Assembly: GCF_000282135.1 (NCBI RefSeq)
Contig: NZ_AKJW01000059.1
Coordinates: forward strand, 151,638-215,637
Direction of reading: 5' to 3'
Length of the DNA stretch: 64,000 bases
Origin: Herbaspirillum sp. CF444
GTDB lineage: Bacteria > Pseudomonadota > Gammaproteobacteria > Burkholderiales > Burkholderiaceae_D
Position numbers and translations under genes: made by a program. The notes below the pieces were generated by a model. That model saw only the letters and a program-made list of their open reading frames with translations. It was not told the origin of the DNA and ran no database searches. Shown here one piece after another: positions 27,312 through 37,234 of this stretch. Position 1 is the first letter of the stretch, and each line of letters begins with the position of its first letter.

Positions 27312-28349
27312 TTATTGATGGCGTGAAGATACTTCCCACAAATTAAGGTGACCGTCCTTCGCCTGCTCGTCAATCGCCGCCAGTTCTTGCGTCGTGAAGT
27401 CCAGCTTGTCCAGCGCCGCCACGTTCTCGCGGATCTGTTTGCTGCTGCTGGCGCCGATCAGTGTCGAGGTCACGCGCGGATCGCGCAGCACCCACGCCAG
27501 CGCCATCTGCGCCAGCGATTGCCCGCGCGCCCTGGCGATGTCGTTGAGCACGCGCACGCGCGCCAGGTTTTCCGGACTCAGGTGATCGCCCTTGAGCGAG
27601 CCGCCGCCGGCACGGTTGATGCGGGCATCTTCCGGAATGCCGTTGAGGTACTTGTCGCTCAGCAGGCCTTGCGCCAGCGCGGTGAAGGTGATGCAGCCCA
27701 TGCCCTGGCGTTCCAGTTCGTCGAGCAGGCCTTGCTCGATCCAGCGGTTGAACATGTTGTAGGACGGTTGATGGATCAGGCAGGGGATTTTCCATTCCTT
27801 GAGCAGCTCGGCCGCTTCCTTGGTCTTTTGCGGCGAGTACGACGACACGCCCACATACAGCGCCTTGCCTTGCTGCACGGCGGTCGCCAGCGCGCCCATG
27901 GTTTCTTCCAGCGGGGTGTCCGGATCGAAGCGGTGTGAATAGAAAATATCGACGTAGTCGAGATTCATGCGCTTGAGGCTCTGGTCCAGGCTGGCCAGCA
28001 CATACTTGCGCGAGCCGCCGCCCTGTCCGTAGGGGCCCGGCCACATATCCCAGCCGGCCTTGGTCGAGATGATCAGTTCATCGCGATACGGCTGGAAATC
28101 CTGTTTGAACAGATGACCGAAATTGGCCTCGGCGCTGCCGTACGGCGGGCCGTAGTTGTTGGCCAGGTCGAAGTGGGTGATGCCCAGGTCGAACGCCGTG
28201 CGCAGCATGTCGCGCTGGTTCGCCAGCGAACTGGTGTCGCCGAAGTTGTGCCACATGCCCAGCGACAGCAACGGCAACTTCAGGCCGCTGCGCCCACAGT
28301 TGCGGTATGGCATGGATTCATAGCGGGTGCTTGAGGCCAGGTAGGTCAT
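27312..28349 (-). CDS. gpr: L-glyceraldehyde 3-phosphate reductase-type aldo-keto reductase
   Basis: A 345-residue NADPH-dependent AKR of the YghZ (AKR14) group; the sequence closely follows E. coli YghZ (YRNCGRSGLKLPLLSLGMWHNFG, DLANNYGPPYGSAEANFG, ELIISTKAGWDMWPGPYGQGG, LIGASSSKQIRENV). The catalytic tyrosine is that of ANNYG. The family detoxifies methylglyoxal and L-glyceraldehyde 3-phosphate. The start ATG at 28349 follows AAGGAGAGAC, and the upstream in-frame extension to 28391 lacks a ribosome site. It is monocistronic. Confidence 0.92.
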   Translation of the reverse strand: MTYLASSTRYESMPYRNCGRSGLKLPLLSLGMWHNFGDTSSLANQRDMLRTAFDLGITHFDLANNYGPPYGSAEANFGHLFKQDFQPYRDELIISTKAGWDMWPGPYGQGGGSRKYVLASLDQSLKRMNLDYVDIFYSHRFDPDTPLEETMGALATAVQQGKALYVGVSSYSPQKTKEAAELLKEWKIPCLIHQPSYNMFNRWIEQGLLDELERQGMGCITFTALAQGLLSDKYLNGIPEDARINRAGGGSLKGDHLSPENLARVRVLNDIARARGQSLAQMALAWVLRDPRVTSTLIGASSSKQIRENVAALDKLDFTTQELAAIDEQAKDGHLNLWEVSSRHQ

Positions 28350-28848
28350 GAATGTCTCTCCTTGTTTCTCGGAATGATTGATGCGCGCCAACAGGCGAGG
28401 CCATGATCTTAGACCAATGCCGGCAAACGCGTCGTACTACACCGTGCCGTGTAGCAAGGTACAGCTTCCGTCGCTGCGGGGGAGGAGAGCTTGCAATGTG
28501 TCGGCATGAGGATTGCGTGCTTCCGGGCCAGGTTTGATTGTCGGAAGAAAAGGACCGGAAAACACCGGTTTGCTGACAAAAAACTGACGCATTGCTGACG
28601 CGGAAAGCTTTGCTGGCGCGGTTCTCGCAGTCATCTTGGTATGTTGTAAAGATTTGTTGCGAAGCACTTAAAAATACCGCTTAATGTCGCCTGGCCGGGA
28701 AAAATATATTTCTCGAAACATGAGACGCCGGGTCAAGAGTCTTGGGGGGATCCAAGCAAAATCGCAAATGCATGAGGGGCGCAAAAATCAGGCGCCTGTT
28801 TTGCGTGACGAGTTATAACAATGATTAACCACTCGGCTGGAGAAGTGC
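28350..28848. other. 499-base gap without a recognised gene
   Basis: No protein or structured RNA is evident. Small inverted repeats occur: CTACAC-N6-GTGTAG near 28437, CAAGA-G-TCTTG at 28734-28744, and CAGGCGCCTG flanked by A and T runs near 28790. The last could be a weak terminator or operator for the small gene that follows. Confidence 0.35.
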
Positions 28849-29157
28849 ATGGAAAACCTTTTGATCGGGGCGGGCGCGGGCGTATTCGGCGTGGCGTTGC
28901 TGTGGCTGCGCTATGGCAGGTCGCCGAGCTTGGAAGCGCCGCTCTCCGATTTTCAGCGCAAGCAGAATTTCATCCGGGATGTCTGCGACGGCAATCTTAA
29001 AAAAGCCAACGCGCTGCTGACTGAAAAAATGGAACTGGACAAGACCTTGTCCTATGAGCAGGCCGTCGATCTGGTCTATGTCGACATCCTGGAGTTGACC
29101 AGCGAAGAACGCGCCGCCGTCCTCAGGCATGGCGAGCGTCGTCAGACGAAACGCTGA
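28849..29157 (+). CDS. Small membrane-anchored hypothetical protein
   Basis: I do not recognise this 102-residue protein. It has one N-terminal membrane span (LLIGAGAGVFGVALLWLRYG) and a charged helical cytoplasmic tail rich in Lys, Glu and Leu (FQRKQNFIRDVCDGNLKKA). The start ATG is preceded by GGAGAAG at a good distance, and codon use looks like that of its neighbours, so I take it as real. It stands alone between an AKR and a hydrolase transcribed the other way. Confidence 0.65.
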   Translation: MENLLIGAGAGVFGVALLWLRYGRSPSLEAPLSDFQRKQNFIRDVCDGNLKKANALLTEKMELDKTLSYEQAVDLVYVDILELTSEERAAVLRHGERRQTKR

Positions 29158-29266
29158 GAAGTTTTACGGCGTTTCTCCCCCCCCTTTTTTTCTTTATCGT
29201 CGTCGTCCCTGCGATTCTTTTGACCCCGCCGGTCGCTTCGTTGCGCGATCGCCCGGGAGATGCCGC

Positions 29267-30148
29267 CTAATGTTTCACCGGTGCTGCATTGAAACCCTGC
29301 TTGCCGAGGAATTCCGCAACGATGGGTGACCAGATTTCAACTCCGTTGGAGAACAAGGTATGCCCGTTCTTGGCGAAGGGCGGCAGCAGGCGGTATTCGG
29401 CATTGCCGCCGGCTTTGACGAAAGCCGCATGCCAGGCTTTGCTGTGCGAGGGATTGAAGTACTGGTCGTTTTCCGTATAGATCCATAGCATCGGCGCCGT
29501 GGTGGTCTTGCCGAAGCGGGAGTACATGTCCTCCAGCCGGTTGCCCTGGCAGGGGATGCCGGGATGGGTAACAGGGTCGCCGCCGGAGCCGCCGGCGAAA
29601 TTGATGGCGGCGACCAAGCCATCGGGATGTTTGGCGGCGGTGGCCACCGTCGAGTAGCCGCCGACCGATTGGCCGACGATCAACACGCGGTTGGGATCGA
29701 CATAGGATTGTTCCTTGGCGTATTTCAGGACTGCCAGAATCTCGGTGGTGGCTGCTTCCGCCATGGGCGCATAGTTCTTGCTGTAGCAGGAGCCGCTTTC
29801 TTCAGGATCGAAGTGCGTGCCTTGTTCGCCGTAGCCGATGCGGGTCGGTGCAAATACCGCAAAACCGCGTTCGGTAAAGAAGCGCGCCTGCTTGGTGTAG
29901 CGAAAGCGCGGCGGATCGGAACGATTGGTCCCGCTCCGTCCGTGATTGAGGATGAGGATAGGAAAAGGGCCGTTGCCATCGGGTTTGAACTGCGTCACCA
30001 CGACTTTGCCGGTCTCTTCGCGACCGTAGAAATCCTTGACCTTCACATCAAGCGATGTGACCGACTCATGCAAGTCGTTGGCGAGTTGCTGGGTGCCGGC
30101 GGTAACGGTTGTCGCGGCAAGGCTGAGGCAGAGCAGGAAGTGGCGCAT
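29267..30148 (-). CDS. Secreted alpha/beta hydrolase
   Basis: A 293-residue dienelactone-hydrolase-like protein. Residues 1-18 (MRHFLLCLSLAATTVTAG) form a signal peptide, so it acts outside the cytoplasm. The fold motifs are LILNHGRSG for the oxyanion hole, the nucleophile Ser in IVGQSVGGYS, the acid Asp in YTENDQYFNPS and His in KNGHTLF. Substrate unknown; an ester or peptide is likely. It is monocistronic and convergent with the small membrane protein gene. Confidence 0.83.
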   Translation of the reverse strand: MRHFLLCLSLAATTVTAGTQQLANDLHESVTSLDVKVKDFYGREETGKVVVTQFKPDGNGPFPILILNHGRSGTNRSDPPRFRYTKQARFFTERGFAVFAPTRIGYGEQGTHFDPEESGSCYSKNYAPMAEAATTEILAVLKYAKEQSYVDPNRVLIVGQSVGGYSTVATAAKHPDGLVAAINFAGGSGGDPVTHPGIPCQGNRLEDMYSRFGKTTTAPMLWIYTENDQYFNPSHSKAWHAAFVKAGGNAEYRLLPPFAKNGHTLFSNGVEIWSPIVAEFLGKQGFNAAPVKH

Positions 30149-30410
30149 GGTCTTTGTTCTGGTTGTGATTGGAGACGGCGTTTGAAATTATCCGTGAACC
30201 GGCGGTGTTTGCGTGGATTTGGCGGAGGATTTTTTGCGACGAAAAAAGTCTCTGTTGTCACTGTGTAAATCATAATCGGCAAGGCTTGCAGCGAGCTGAC
30301 GGCACGGGCGTTGTCGCTCCGGCCGGCGTGCTAGAATCCATCGCGCTACAGGTGTGCAAGTGAACAAACAACAGATTTGCCGTCAACGCTTCACAGACCC
30401 GGAGAGCGTC

Positions 30411-30881
30411 ATGCCTACCATCTTTTTCACCGTCAACGGGGCGCGTCGTTCCGTCGATGTCCGCGATCCCGAACAACCTTTGCTGTATGCGCTGCGCAAT
30501 ACCATCGGCCTGACCGGGCCCAAGTTCGGTTGCGGTCTGGGGCAATGCGGCGCGTGTACGGTCTTGCTCGACAAGACGCCGCTGCGCAGTTGCATCACGC
30601 CCTTGTCGGCGGTCGCAGGCAAATCCATCACCACCATCGAAGGTCTCGGCACGCCCGAGAAGCCGCATCCGGTGCAGGCGGCCTTTATCGCCGAGCAGGC
30701 TGCCCAGTGCGGTTATTGCGCCAACGGCATGGTCATGACCAGCGCCGCCTTGCTGGCTTCCAATCCCAAACCGAGCGAAACCGAAGTCAAGGATGCCTTG
30801 TCCGCCAACCTCTGCCGTTGCGGCACGCATGTGCGCATCGTGCGCGCGGTGATGCGCGCTTCCGGGAGGACGCCGGCATGA
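30411..30881 (+). CDS. 2Fe-2S subunit of a molybdenum hydroxylase
   Basis: A 156-residue iron-sulfur subunit of xanthine-oxidase-family enzymes. The plant-type cluster cysteines are in CGLGQCGACTVLL and LRSC; the second cluster uses QCGYCANGM and ANLCRCGTH. It passes electrons from the molybdenum subunit to an acceptor. The ATG at 30411 follows GGAGAGCG; the longer frame from 30354 is not needed. Its stop overlaps the start of the large subunit. It resembles the IorA small subunit, with no FAD subunit in between. Confidence 0.92.
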   Translation: MPTIFFTVNGARRSVDVRDPEQPLLYALRNTIGLTGPKFGCGLGQCGACTVLLDKTPLRSCITPLSAVAGKSITTIEGLGTPEKPHPVQAAFIAEQAAQCGYCANGMVMTSAALLASNPKPSETEVKDALSANLCRCGTHVRIVRAVMRASGRTPA

Positions 30882-33130
30882 ACGCGCCATTCGACATGCA
30901 AATGAGCCGGCGCCAGTTGCTCAAGGCCGGCGGCGCGCTGGTGGTGACGTTGGCGTTGCCGTTGTCTGTGCACGCGACCGAACAGGTGTTGCGCGACAAA
31001 CGCGGCAATGCGCAACCGCACGCGCTGTTGGACAAGACGCTGGACGTGAGCGCCGTGGACGGTTTCATTGCCATCCATCAGGACGGCACGGTGACGCTGT
31101 TTTCCGGCAAGGTCGATCTGGGCCAGGGTTTGCGTATCGCGATCCGCCAGATGGCGGCGGAAGAGCTGGGCATCGGCGTCGACAAAATCGAGATGATTGA
31201 AGGAGACACCGCGCTCACGCCCGACCAGGGGCCTACCGCCGGCAGCAGCGGCATCATGCGCGGCGGCGTGCAGATTCGCCAGGCCGCGGCAACGGCGCGC
31301 GAGGCGCTGATTGCATTGGCGGCAGAGCGTTTGCAGAAACAACCGTCCGAACTGATGGTGCAGGATGGCGTGGTGCGCCCCAGGAGCGGCGGCACCGGCC
31401 TGAGCTATGCCGAACTGGTCGGCGGCAAGCGCTTCAATCTCAAGGTCGACGCCAAGGCGCCACTGAACAATCCGACCGCCTATCGCGTCGTCGGCAAGCC
31501 GTTGCTGCGTCCCGATGTGCCGGCCAAGGTGACCGGCACGCATACCTATGTCCATGACGTGAAGTTGCCCGGCATGCTGCATGGTCGAGTGCTTCGCCCG
31601 GCCGGCGAGGGCGCACAGATTCTCTCGGTGGACGAGTCGTCGGTGAAGAAATTTCCGGGCGTGAAGATCGTGCGCATCGGCGACTTTCTCGCGGTGGCGG
31701 CGCCCGACGAATGGGATGCCATCCAGGCCGCTGCCGCATTGAAGGTGGTCTGGAGCGACGCCGGCAAGCTGATGGGCCACGACAAGGTCGAACAATGGTT
31801 GCGCAACGGTCCTTTCGATGGCGCAGAGACCTTGGTCAACAAAGGCAATGCAGCTGCTGCGTTGCAAGCCGCATCCGGCAAGCTGAGCGCGAGCTACTAC
31901 TGGCCGCCGCAGACGCACGGCTCCATCGGTCCGTCGTGCGCGGTGGCCGATGTCGGCGCCAGGCACGCCACTATCTATACGGCCTCGCAGGGCACCCATC
32001 GTTATCGTCCCGCCTACGCGCAAATGCTGGGTTTGCCGAACGAGGCCGTGCGGCTGGTCTATGTCGACGGCGCCGGTTGCTACGGCATGAACGGGCATGA
32101 CGACGCCGCAGCGGATGCGGCACTGATGTCGAAGGCGTTGGGCAAGCCGGTGCGCGTGCAATGGTCGCGCCAGGATGAACACGGCTTCGATCCCAAGGGG
32201 CCGCCGCAGGCATTGACGCTGGAAGCGGCGCTCGGCCCCGACAATGCGATTACTGCCTGGCGCACCGAAATGTGGCTGCCGCGCGCGACAGCGAGTCTGC
32301 CGACGGTACCGTTGCTGGCGCCGCAGGCCGCGGGCATGCCGCAGCCCAAGGGCATCTCGACCGGCCTGATTTCGCAGAACGGCGATCCGCCGTATGACGT
32401 CGCCAACGTGTCGGTCGGCGTGTACTGGCACGACAGCGCGCCTTTGCGTCCGGCCAACATCCGCGCACCCGGCAAGATCGCCAACATCTATGCCGTCGAG
32501 TGCATGACGGACGAGCTGGCAGCCAGAGCCGGCATTGATCCGCTGGCGTTCCGTCTGCAATCGCTCAAGGATGCGCGCGGCGCCGAAGTGCTCAGGCGCA
32601 CGGCCTCGCTGTTCGGCTGGGAGGCGCGCGCCGCCAGCGCAAGCGCGGGAAGCAAAACCAACAAGCGCGGACGCGGCATCGCCTATTCGCATTACAAGCA
32701 CAACGAGACCTATGTCGCCATGGCGATGGAAGTCGAGGTCGATCGCAGCAGCGGCGAGATCCGCGTGCTGCGCGTGGCGTGCGCGCATGACTGTGGGTTG
32801 ATCATCAATCCCGACGGCTTGCGCGCCCAGGTGGAGGGCAGCATCTTGCAAACCATCTCGCGCAGCCTGTTTGAAGAGATTCGTTTCGACACGCGCCGGG
32901 TGCAGAACGTCGACTGGGCCAGTTATCCCATCCTGACCTTCCCGGCGATGCCGGAGGTGCGCATCGACCTGATCGACCGGCCCACCATGCCGCCGTTAGG
33001 TGGCGGAGAGGCGGCGGCATCCCCGGTGACGGCGGCGCTGGCCAATGCGGTCTGGGATGCTGTCGGCATCCGCCTGCGCACCGTGCCGTTTACGCCGGAG
33101 CGGGTCAAGGCGGCGCTGGCGAGCATCTGA
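30878..33130 (+). CDS. Molybdopterin-binding large subunit (IorB-like dehydrogenase)
   Basis: A 750-residue periplasmic subunit of the isoquinoline-1-oxidoreductase/aldehyde dehydrogenase type. A twin-arginine signal (MSRRQLLKAGGALVVTLALP) shows export after cofactor insertion. Molybdopterin-domain landmarks include LGQGLRIAIRQMAAEELG, GPTAGSSGIMRGG and, near the end, GGGEAAASPVTAALANAVWDA carrying the catalytic glutamate. It pairs with the iron-sulfur subunit encoded just upstream (ATGA overlap). Usual partners, a c-type cytochrome or a maturation factor, are not next to it. The substrate is unknown, perhaps an aldehyde or N-heterocycle. Confidence 0.9.
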   Translation: MNAPFDMQMSRRQLLKAGGALVVTLALPLSVHATEQVLRDKRGNAQPHALLDKTLDVSAVDGFIAIHQDGTVTLFSGKVDLGQGLRIAIRQMAAEELGIGVDKIEMIEGDTALTPDQGPTAGSSGIMRGGVQIRQAAATAREALIALAAERLQKQPSELMVQDGVVRPRSGGTGLSYAELVGGKRFNLKVDAKAPLNNPTAYRVVGKPLLRPDVPAKVTGTHTYVHDVKLPGMLHGRVLRPAGEGAQILSVDESSVKKFPGVKIVRIGDFLAVAAPDEWDAIQAAAALKVVWSDAGKLMGHDKVEQWLRNGPFDGAETLVNKGNAAAALQAASGKLSASYYWPPQTHGSIGPSCAVADVGARHATIYTASQGTHRYRPAYAQMLGLPNEAVRLVYVDGAGCYGMNGHDDAAADAALMSKALGKPVRVQWSRQDEHGFDPKGPPQALTLEAALGPDNAITAWRTEMWLPRATASLPTVPLLAPQAAGMPQPKGISTGLISQNGDPPYDVANVSVGVYWHDSAPLRPANIRAPGKIANIYAVECMTDELAARAGIDPLAFRLQSLKDARGAEVLRRTASLFGWEARAASASAGSKTNKRGRGIAYSHYKHNETYVAMAMEVEVDRSSGEIRVLRVACAHDCGLIINPDGLRAQVEGSILQTISRSLFEEIRFDTRRVQNVDWASYPILTFPAMPEVRIDLIDRPTMPPLGGGEAAASPVTAALANAVWDAVGIRLRTVPFTPERVKAALASI

Positions 33131-33194
33131 TTCGTTTGTGTTTTACACTGCGTTGGCGGTTTCCCATGAAGCATAAAAACTGAGGAGAATAATC

Positions 33195-33614
33195 ATGATC
33201 AAGACAAACACCATCAAGACAGCTCTGTTTGCCGCTCTGCTGATGACCGGCATATCCGCGATGGCGCAAACCGTCAGCGTCGAGCTCAAGGGCGGTAACG
33301 AAGTGCCCGCCAATACATCGACTGCCAGCGGCGCCGGCAGCATCAGCGTGGCTGCCGACAAGTCCGTCAGCGGCAGCATCAAGACCACCGGCATCGAAGG
33401 CAAGATGGCGCATATCCATACCGGCGCGGCGGGCGCCAACGGTCCGGTGCTGGTCGGCCTGACCAAGGACGGCGACAACGGCTGGGTCGTGCCGGCCGGC
33501 GCCAAATTTACCGACGAGCAGTATGCCGCTTACATGGCCGGCGGACTGTACGTCAACGTGCACAGCGCTGCACATCCAGGCGGCGAGATTCGCGGTCAGT
33601 TGTTGCCGAAGTAA
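33195..33614 (+). CDS. Exported CHRD-domain protein
   Basis: A 139-residue secreted protein with signal peptide (MIKTNTIKTALFAALLMTG, cleavage at AMA-QTVSV) and one CHRD domain: VELKGGNEVPANTSTASGAG, MAHIHTGAAGANGPV, GGLYVNVHSAAHPGGEIRGQL. The histidines are typical for metal or ligand binding, but no reaction is known for bacterial CHRD proteins. Its ribosome site TGAGGAGAA is strong. It follows the molybdenum enzyme by 64 bases but may have its own promoter. Confidence 0.88.
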   Translation: MIKTNTIKTALFAALLMTGISAMAQTVSVELKGGNEVPANTSTASGAGSISVAADKSVSGSIKTTGIEGKMAHIHTGAAGANGPVLVGLTKDGDNGWVVPAGAKFTDEQYAAYMAGGLYVNVHSAAHPGGEIRGQLLPK

Positions 33615-33668
33615 ATCCGTTTGGAGGAAGAGGGGGCGTTCACCTCCTTATCGGAACAATCCGGACAA

Positions 33669-33696
33669 GCCGTCATCGCGCAGGTGGCGGCTTTTT
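33669..33696 (+). terminator. Terminator after the CHRD gene
   Basis: GCCGTCA / TGGCGGC pair (one G-T) around TCGCGCAGG, followed by TTTTT. Confidence 0.75.
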
Positions 33697-33933
33697 CATT
33701 GGCGCCCCTCGATCTTTTTAAATCATCAGACAACACGTCCTTGATTTTGTCGTCAACAGCAGGATTTTCAGACGACTGAAAGCGGCTTCGAACATCAAAA
33801 AGCGACAAAAGAAAGTGCGCTTTCACCTATTTTGTTGTTGGCTTGTAGTTCGCTCTGGATAAGGCTTTGCGGGTTTTTTGGCCGACCCTCGATAATTCAT
33901 TTGCAAAATGAAATCGGCATGTTTATACTCCGC

Positions 33934-33955
33934 TTCATGTTGTATGACGACTGAT
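33934..33955 (+). promoter_or_regulatory. Shared operator candidate upstream of the galactarate transporter
   Basis: The core CATGTTGTATGACGACTG and two bases on each side match, at 20 of 22 positions, the element at 47662-47683 upstream of the dehydratase kdgD, in the same orientation relative to the gene. The centre GTTGT-ATG-ACGAC is an imperfect palindrome like those bound by GntR/FCD regulators, and such a regulator gene is encoded beside kdgD. Confidence 0.65.
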
Positions 33956-34125
33956 GACAAATTTTTCGAATTACAGCCCCTTAATAATAAATACTGCTGC
34001 TGCAAGCCTATTGCGCGCCGCAAGACAATAAGCAGGAGACCGCCGTCGGCGCATCAGCCTTCGGCATCCGGATTATCGTCTTGTCGCACGCCGGCCGAAG
34101 CGCGGTACCGGTCGGGAGATAGTCC

Positions 34126-35502
34126 GTGAGTATCGATCAAGTCGGCGCAAAGCTAAGCGCCACCGTGCGTGCAAGCGCCAAAGCAAGTCATGTTCGTTAT
34201 CTGATTCTGTTCATGCTGTTCGTGGTGACGACGGTCAACTACGCGGACCGCGCCACGCTGTCGATTGCCGGCACGTCGATGAAGGCCGAACTCGGCCTCG
34301 ATCCGGTGATGATGGGATATATTTTCTCGGCGTTCAGCTGGGCTTATGTACTGGCGCAATTGCCGGGCGGCTGGCTGCTGGATCGCTTCGGTTCCAAGAA
34401 GATTTATGCGCTGAGCATTTTTCTGTGGTCTTTCTTCACGCTGCTGCAAGGCGGCGTCACCTGGTTCGGTACTGCCGCTGCGGTGGTGTTGCTGTTCCTG
34501 CTGCGCTTCATGGTCGGTCTGGCGGAAGCGCCGTCGTTCCCGGCCAACGGTCGTATCGTGGCGTCGTGGTTCCCGACGGCGGAACGCGGCACGGCCTCGG
34601 CGATTTTCAACTCGGCGCAGTATTTCGCCGCCGTGCTGTTCACGCCGCTGATGGGCTGGATCACGCATGTCTACGGCTGGCACCACGTGTTCACCGTGAT
34701 GGGCGCATTCGGCATCCTGCTGACCTTCATCTGGATCAAGATCATCCACAGCCCCAAAGATCACCCGATGATCAACAAGGCCGAGCTGGAGCACATCGAA
34801 CAGGGCGGCGGGTTGGTGGACATGGACCAGGCCAAGCCGAAAGCAGCTGCAGGCACCGGCACTGATGCCGGCAAGGCCAAGTGGGGCTACATCAAGCAGT
34901 TGCTGAGCAACCGCATGCTGTTGGGCGTGTACATCGGCCAGTACTGCATCAACACGATTACCTATTTTTTCCTGACCTGGTTCCCGGTGTACCTGGTGCA
35001 AGAACGCGGCATGTCGATCCTGAAAGCGGGTTTCGTGGCGTCGATTCCGGCGGTGTGCGGCTTCGTCGGCGGCGTGGTCGGCGGCCTGATTTCGGACCGT
35101 CTGATCAAGCGCGGCAACAGCGTCACCATGTCCCGCAAGATCCCTATCGTCGGCGGCATGCTGCTGTCGACCACGATGATCCTGTGCAACTACGTCGATG
35201 CGCAATGGCTGGTGGTCGGCATCATGGCCGTGGCCTTCTTCGGCAAGGGCGTCGGCGCACTTGGCTGGGCAGTCGTGGCCGATACCGCACCGAAGGAAAT
35301 CGTCGGCTTGTCGGGCGGCCTGTTCAATACCTTCGGCAACATCGCCGGCATCACGACGCCGATCGTGATCGGCTATATCCTGAAAGAAACCGGTTCGTTC
35401 TCGGGCGCGCTGGTGTTCGTCGGCGCCAATGCGCTGGTGACCGTGATCAGCTACCTGGTCATCGTGAAGGAAATCAAGCGCGTCGAACTAAAGCCTCTGT
35501 GA
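34126..35502 (+). CDS. MFS hexarate (glucarate/galactarate) transporter
   Basis: A 458-residue major-facilitator protein of the anion:cation symporter branch (GudP/GarP-like) with 12 predicted spans. TTVNYADRATLSIAG in the first span region, GGWLLDRFGSKKIY in loop 2-3, and GLAEAPSFPANGRIVASWFP are characteristic of the hexuronate/hexarate members. It starts at GTG with GGGAGAT upstream. It precedes galactarate dehydratase by 26 bases, so it should import the D-galactarate (or D-glucarate) that this enzyme uses. Regulation likely through the element at 33934. Confidence 0.9.
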   Translation: MSIDQVGAKLSATVRASAKASHVRYLILFMLFVVTTVNYADRATLSIAGTSMKAELGLDPVMMGYIFSAFSWAYVLAQLPGGWLLDRFGSKKIYALSIFLWSFFTLLQGGVTWFGTAAAVVLLFLLRFMVGLAEAPSFPANGRIVASWFPTAERGTASAIFNSAQYFAAVLFTPLMGWITHVYGWHHVFTVMGAFGILLTFIWIKIIHSPKDHPMINKAELEHIEQGGGLVDMDQAKPKAAAGTGTDAGKAKWGYIKQLLSNRMLLGVYIGQYCINTITYFFLTWFPVYLVQERGMSILKAGFVASIPAVCGFVGGVVGGLISDRLIKRGNSVTMSRKIPIVGGMLLSTTMILCNYVDAQWLVVGIMAVAFFGKGVGALGWAVVADTAPKEIVGLSGGLFNTFGNIAGITTPIVIGYILKETGSFSGALVFVGANALVTVISYLVIVKEIKRVELKPL

Positions 35503-35549
35503 TGAGGCCGCTTTGATCTTGTAACAACTTGCAGCAGATGGGAATAGCC

Positions 35550-37133
35550 ATGAGCACCGAAACAAACAGCGAAGCCGGCATCAACGTCAACACGCCGCGT
35601 TACATCCTGATGCACGAGAACGACAATGTCGCCATCGTCGTCAACGACCGCGGCCTGCCTGCCGGGACGGTGTTCCCGGACGGCCTGACGCTGATCAGCC
35701 AGGTGCCGCAGGGACACAAGATCGCCTTGCGCGATATTCCCCAGGGCGAAGCGATCATCCGCTACGACGTCGCCATCGGCTACGCCGCGCGCGACATCGC
35801 CAAGGGCAGCTGGATCGAAGAATCGGTGGTGACGCTGCCGCCGGCGCGCGAGCTCGACAACCTGCCGATCGCCACGCGCAAGGCGCCTGCTTCGGCTTCC
35901 GTGCCGCTGGAAGGCTATACCTTCGAAGGCTATCGCAACGCCGACGGCTCGGTCGGCACGCGCAACCTGCTGGCGATCACCACCACCGTGCAATGCGTGG
36001 CCGGCGTGGTCGAGCATGCGGTAAAACGCATCCGCCAGGAGCTGTTGCCGAAGTATCCCAACGTCGAAGACGTGGTCGCGCTGGAACACACCTACGGTTG
36101 CGGCGTCGCCATCGATGCGCCCAACGCCGACATCCCGATCCGCACGCTGCGCAACATCAGCCTCAATCCGAATTTTGGCGGCCAGGCCATGGTGGTCAGC
36201 CTCGGTTGCGAAAAGCTGCAACCGAACCGCCTGCTGCCGGAAAGTGTCATCCCCATCCACAAGGAGGGCGAGCCTTACGTCGTTTGCCTGCAGGATGCGG
36301 AACACGTCGGTTTTAACTCCATGATAGCTTCCATCCTGCACATGGCCGAAGCGCGCCTGCAGGAACTTGACAAGCGCCGTCGCGTGACTTGCCCGGCGTC
36401 CGATCTGGTGGTCGGCGTGCAATGCGGCGGCAGCGATGCCTTCTCGGGCGTGACGGCCAATCCGGCGGTCGGCTTTGCGACCGATCTGCTGGTGCGTGCA
36501 GGCGCCGCCGTGATGTTTTCGGAAGTGACCGAAGTGCGCGACGGCATCGACCAGCTGACCTCGCGCGCCGTCAATGCAGACGTCGCGCAAGCCATGATCC
36601 GCGAGATGGACTGGTACGACAATTACCTCAAAAAGGGTGGCGTCGACCGCAGTGCGAATACGACTCCCGGCAACAAGAAGGGCGGTCTCGCCAACATCGT
36701 CGAGAAGGCCATGGGCTCCATCGTCAAGTCGGGCAGCAGCCCGATCTCGGGCGTGCTGGCGCCCGGCGACAAACTCAAGCAAAAAGGTTTGATCTACGCC
36801 GCCACGCCGGCCAGCGATTTCGTCTGCGGCACCTTGCAGTTGGCCGCCGGCATGAACCTGCACATCTTCACCACCGGCCGCGGCACGCCTTACGGCCTGG
36901 CTGCGGTGCCGGTGATCAAGGTCGCCACGCGCAACGATCTGGCGCGCCGCTGGCACGACCTGATGGACGTCAACGCCGGCACCATCGCCAGCGGCGAGGC
37001 GACGATCGCCGACGTCGGCTGGGAGCTGTTCCAGCTGATGCTGGACGTCGCCAGCGGCCGCAAGCAGACCTGGGCCGAGAAATGGAAGCTGCACAACGCG
37101 CTGACATTGTTCAATCCGGCGCCGATTACCTGA
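35550..37133 (+). CDS. garD: D-galactarate dehydratase
   Basis: Removes water from galactarate to give 5-dehydro-4-deoxy-D-glucarate, the substrate of the dehydratase/decarboxylase kdgD encoded at 46.6 kb. The 527-residue protein follows E. coli GarD all along: [91 protein letters not shown]. It belongs to the UxaA/GarD iron-dependent family. I choose the ATG at 35550 over a TTG at 35529. Co-transcribed with the MFS gene. Confidence 0.95.
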   Translation: MSTETNSEAGINVNTPRYILMHENDNVAIVVNDRGLPAGTVFPDGLTLISQVPQGHKIALRDIPQGEAIIRYDVAIGYAARDIAKGSWIEESVVTLPPARELDNLPIATRKAPASASVPLEGYTFEGYRNADGSVGTRNLLAITTTVQCVAGVVEHAVKRIRQELLPKYPNVEDVVALEHTYGCGVAIDAPNADIPIRTLRNISLNPNFGGQAMVVSLGCEKLQPNRLLPESVIPIHKEGEPYVVCLQDAEHVGFNSMIASILHMAEARLQELDKRRRVTCPASDLVVGVQCGGSDAFSGVTANPAVGFATDLLVRAGAAVMFSEVTEVRDGIDQLTSRAVNADVAQAMIREMDWYDNYLKKGGVDRSANTTPGNKKGGLANIVEKAMGSIVKSGSSPISGVLAPGDKLKQKGLIYAATPASDFVCGTLQLAAGMNLHIFTTGRGTPYGLAAVPVIKVATRNDLARRWHDLMDVNAGTIASGEATIADVGWELFQLMLDVASGRKQTWAEKWKLHNALTLFNPAPIT

Positions 37134-37184
37134 TCGTCATCATTTGCAATTCACGTCGCACCGCCGCACCCGATAAGACCAACA

Positions 37185-37217
37185 GCCTCTGCCTCATTGC
37201 AGAGCAGAGGCATTTTT
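37185..37217 (+). terminator. Terminator after garD
   Basis: GCCTCTGC / GCAGAGGC form an 8-bp stem followed by ATTTTT. It lies between garD and the lactonase-like gene, so the latter may be reached only by read-through or have its own promoter. Confidence 0.75.
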
Positions 37218-37234
37218 CACCCTGAGGAGGAAGC

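Larger units (their letters stand above)
33615..34125. other. Gap before the MFS transporter, with terminator and regulatory repeats
   Basis: No gene is seen. The CHRD gene is closed by the hairpin at 33669. TTCATTT-GCA-AAATGAA (33896-33912) is a perfect inverted repeat, and the 22-bp element shared with the kdgD upstream region lies at 33934. The middle part (33700-33890) is featureless. Confidence 0.5.

Noticed and set aside
30377..30877. N-terminal extension of the molybdenum subunit to 917 residues
   Set aside because: It lies over the iron-sulfur gene in another frame; the Tat signal begins at 30878.
30713..32851. 712-residue frame opposite the molybdenum subunit
   Set aside because: Antisense shadow rich in Ala, Arg, Gly and His with no domain; the plus-strand enzyme is certain.
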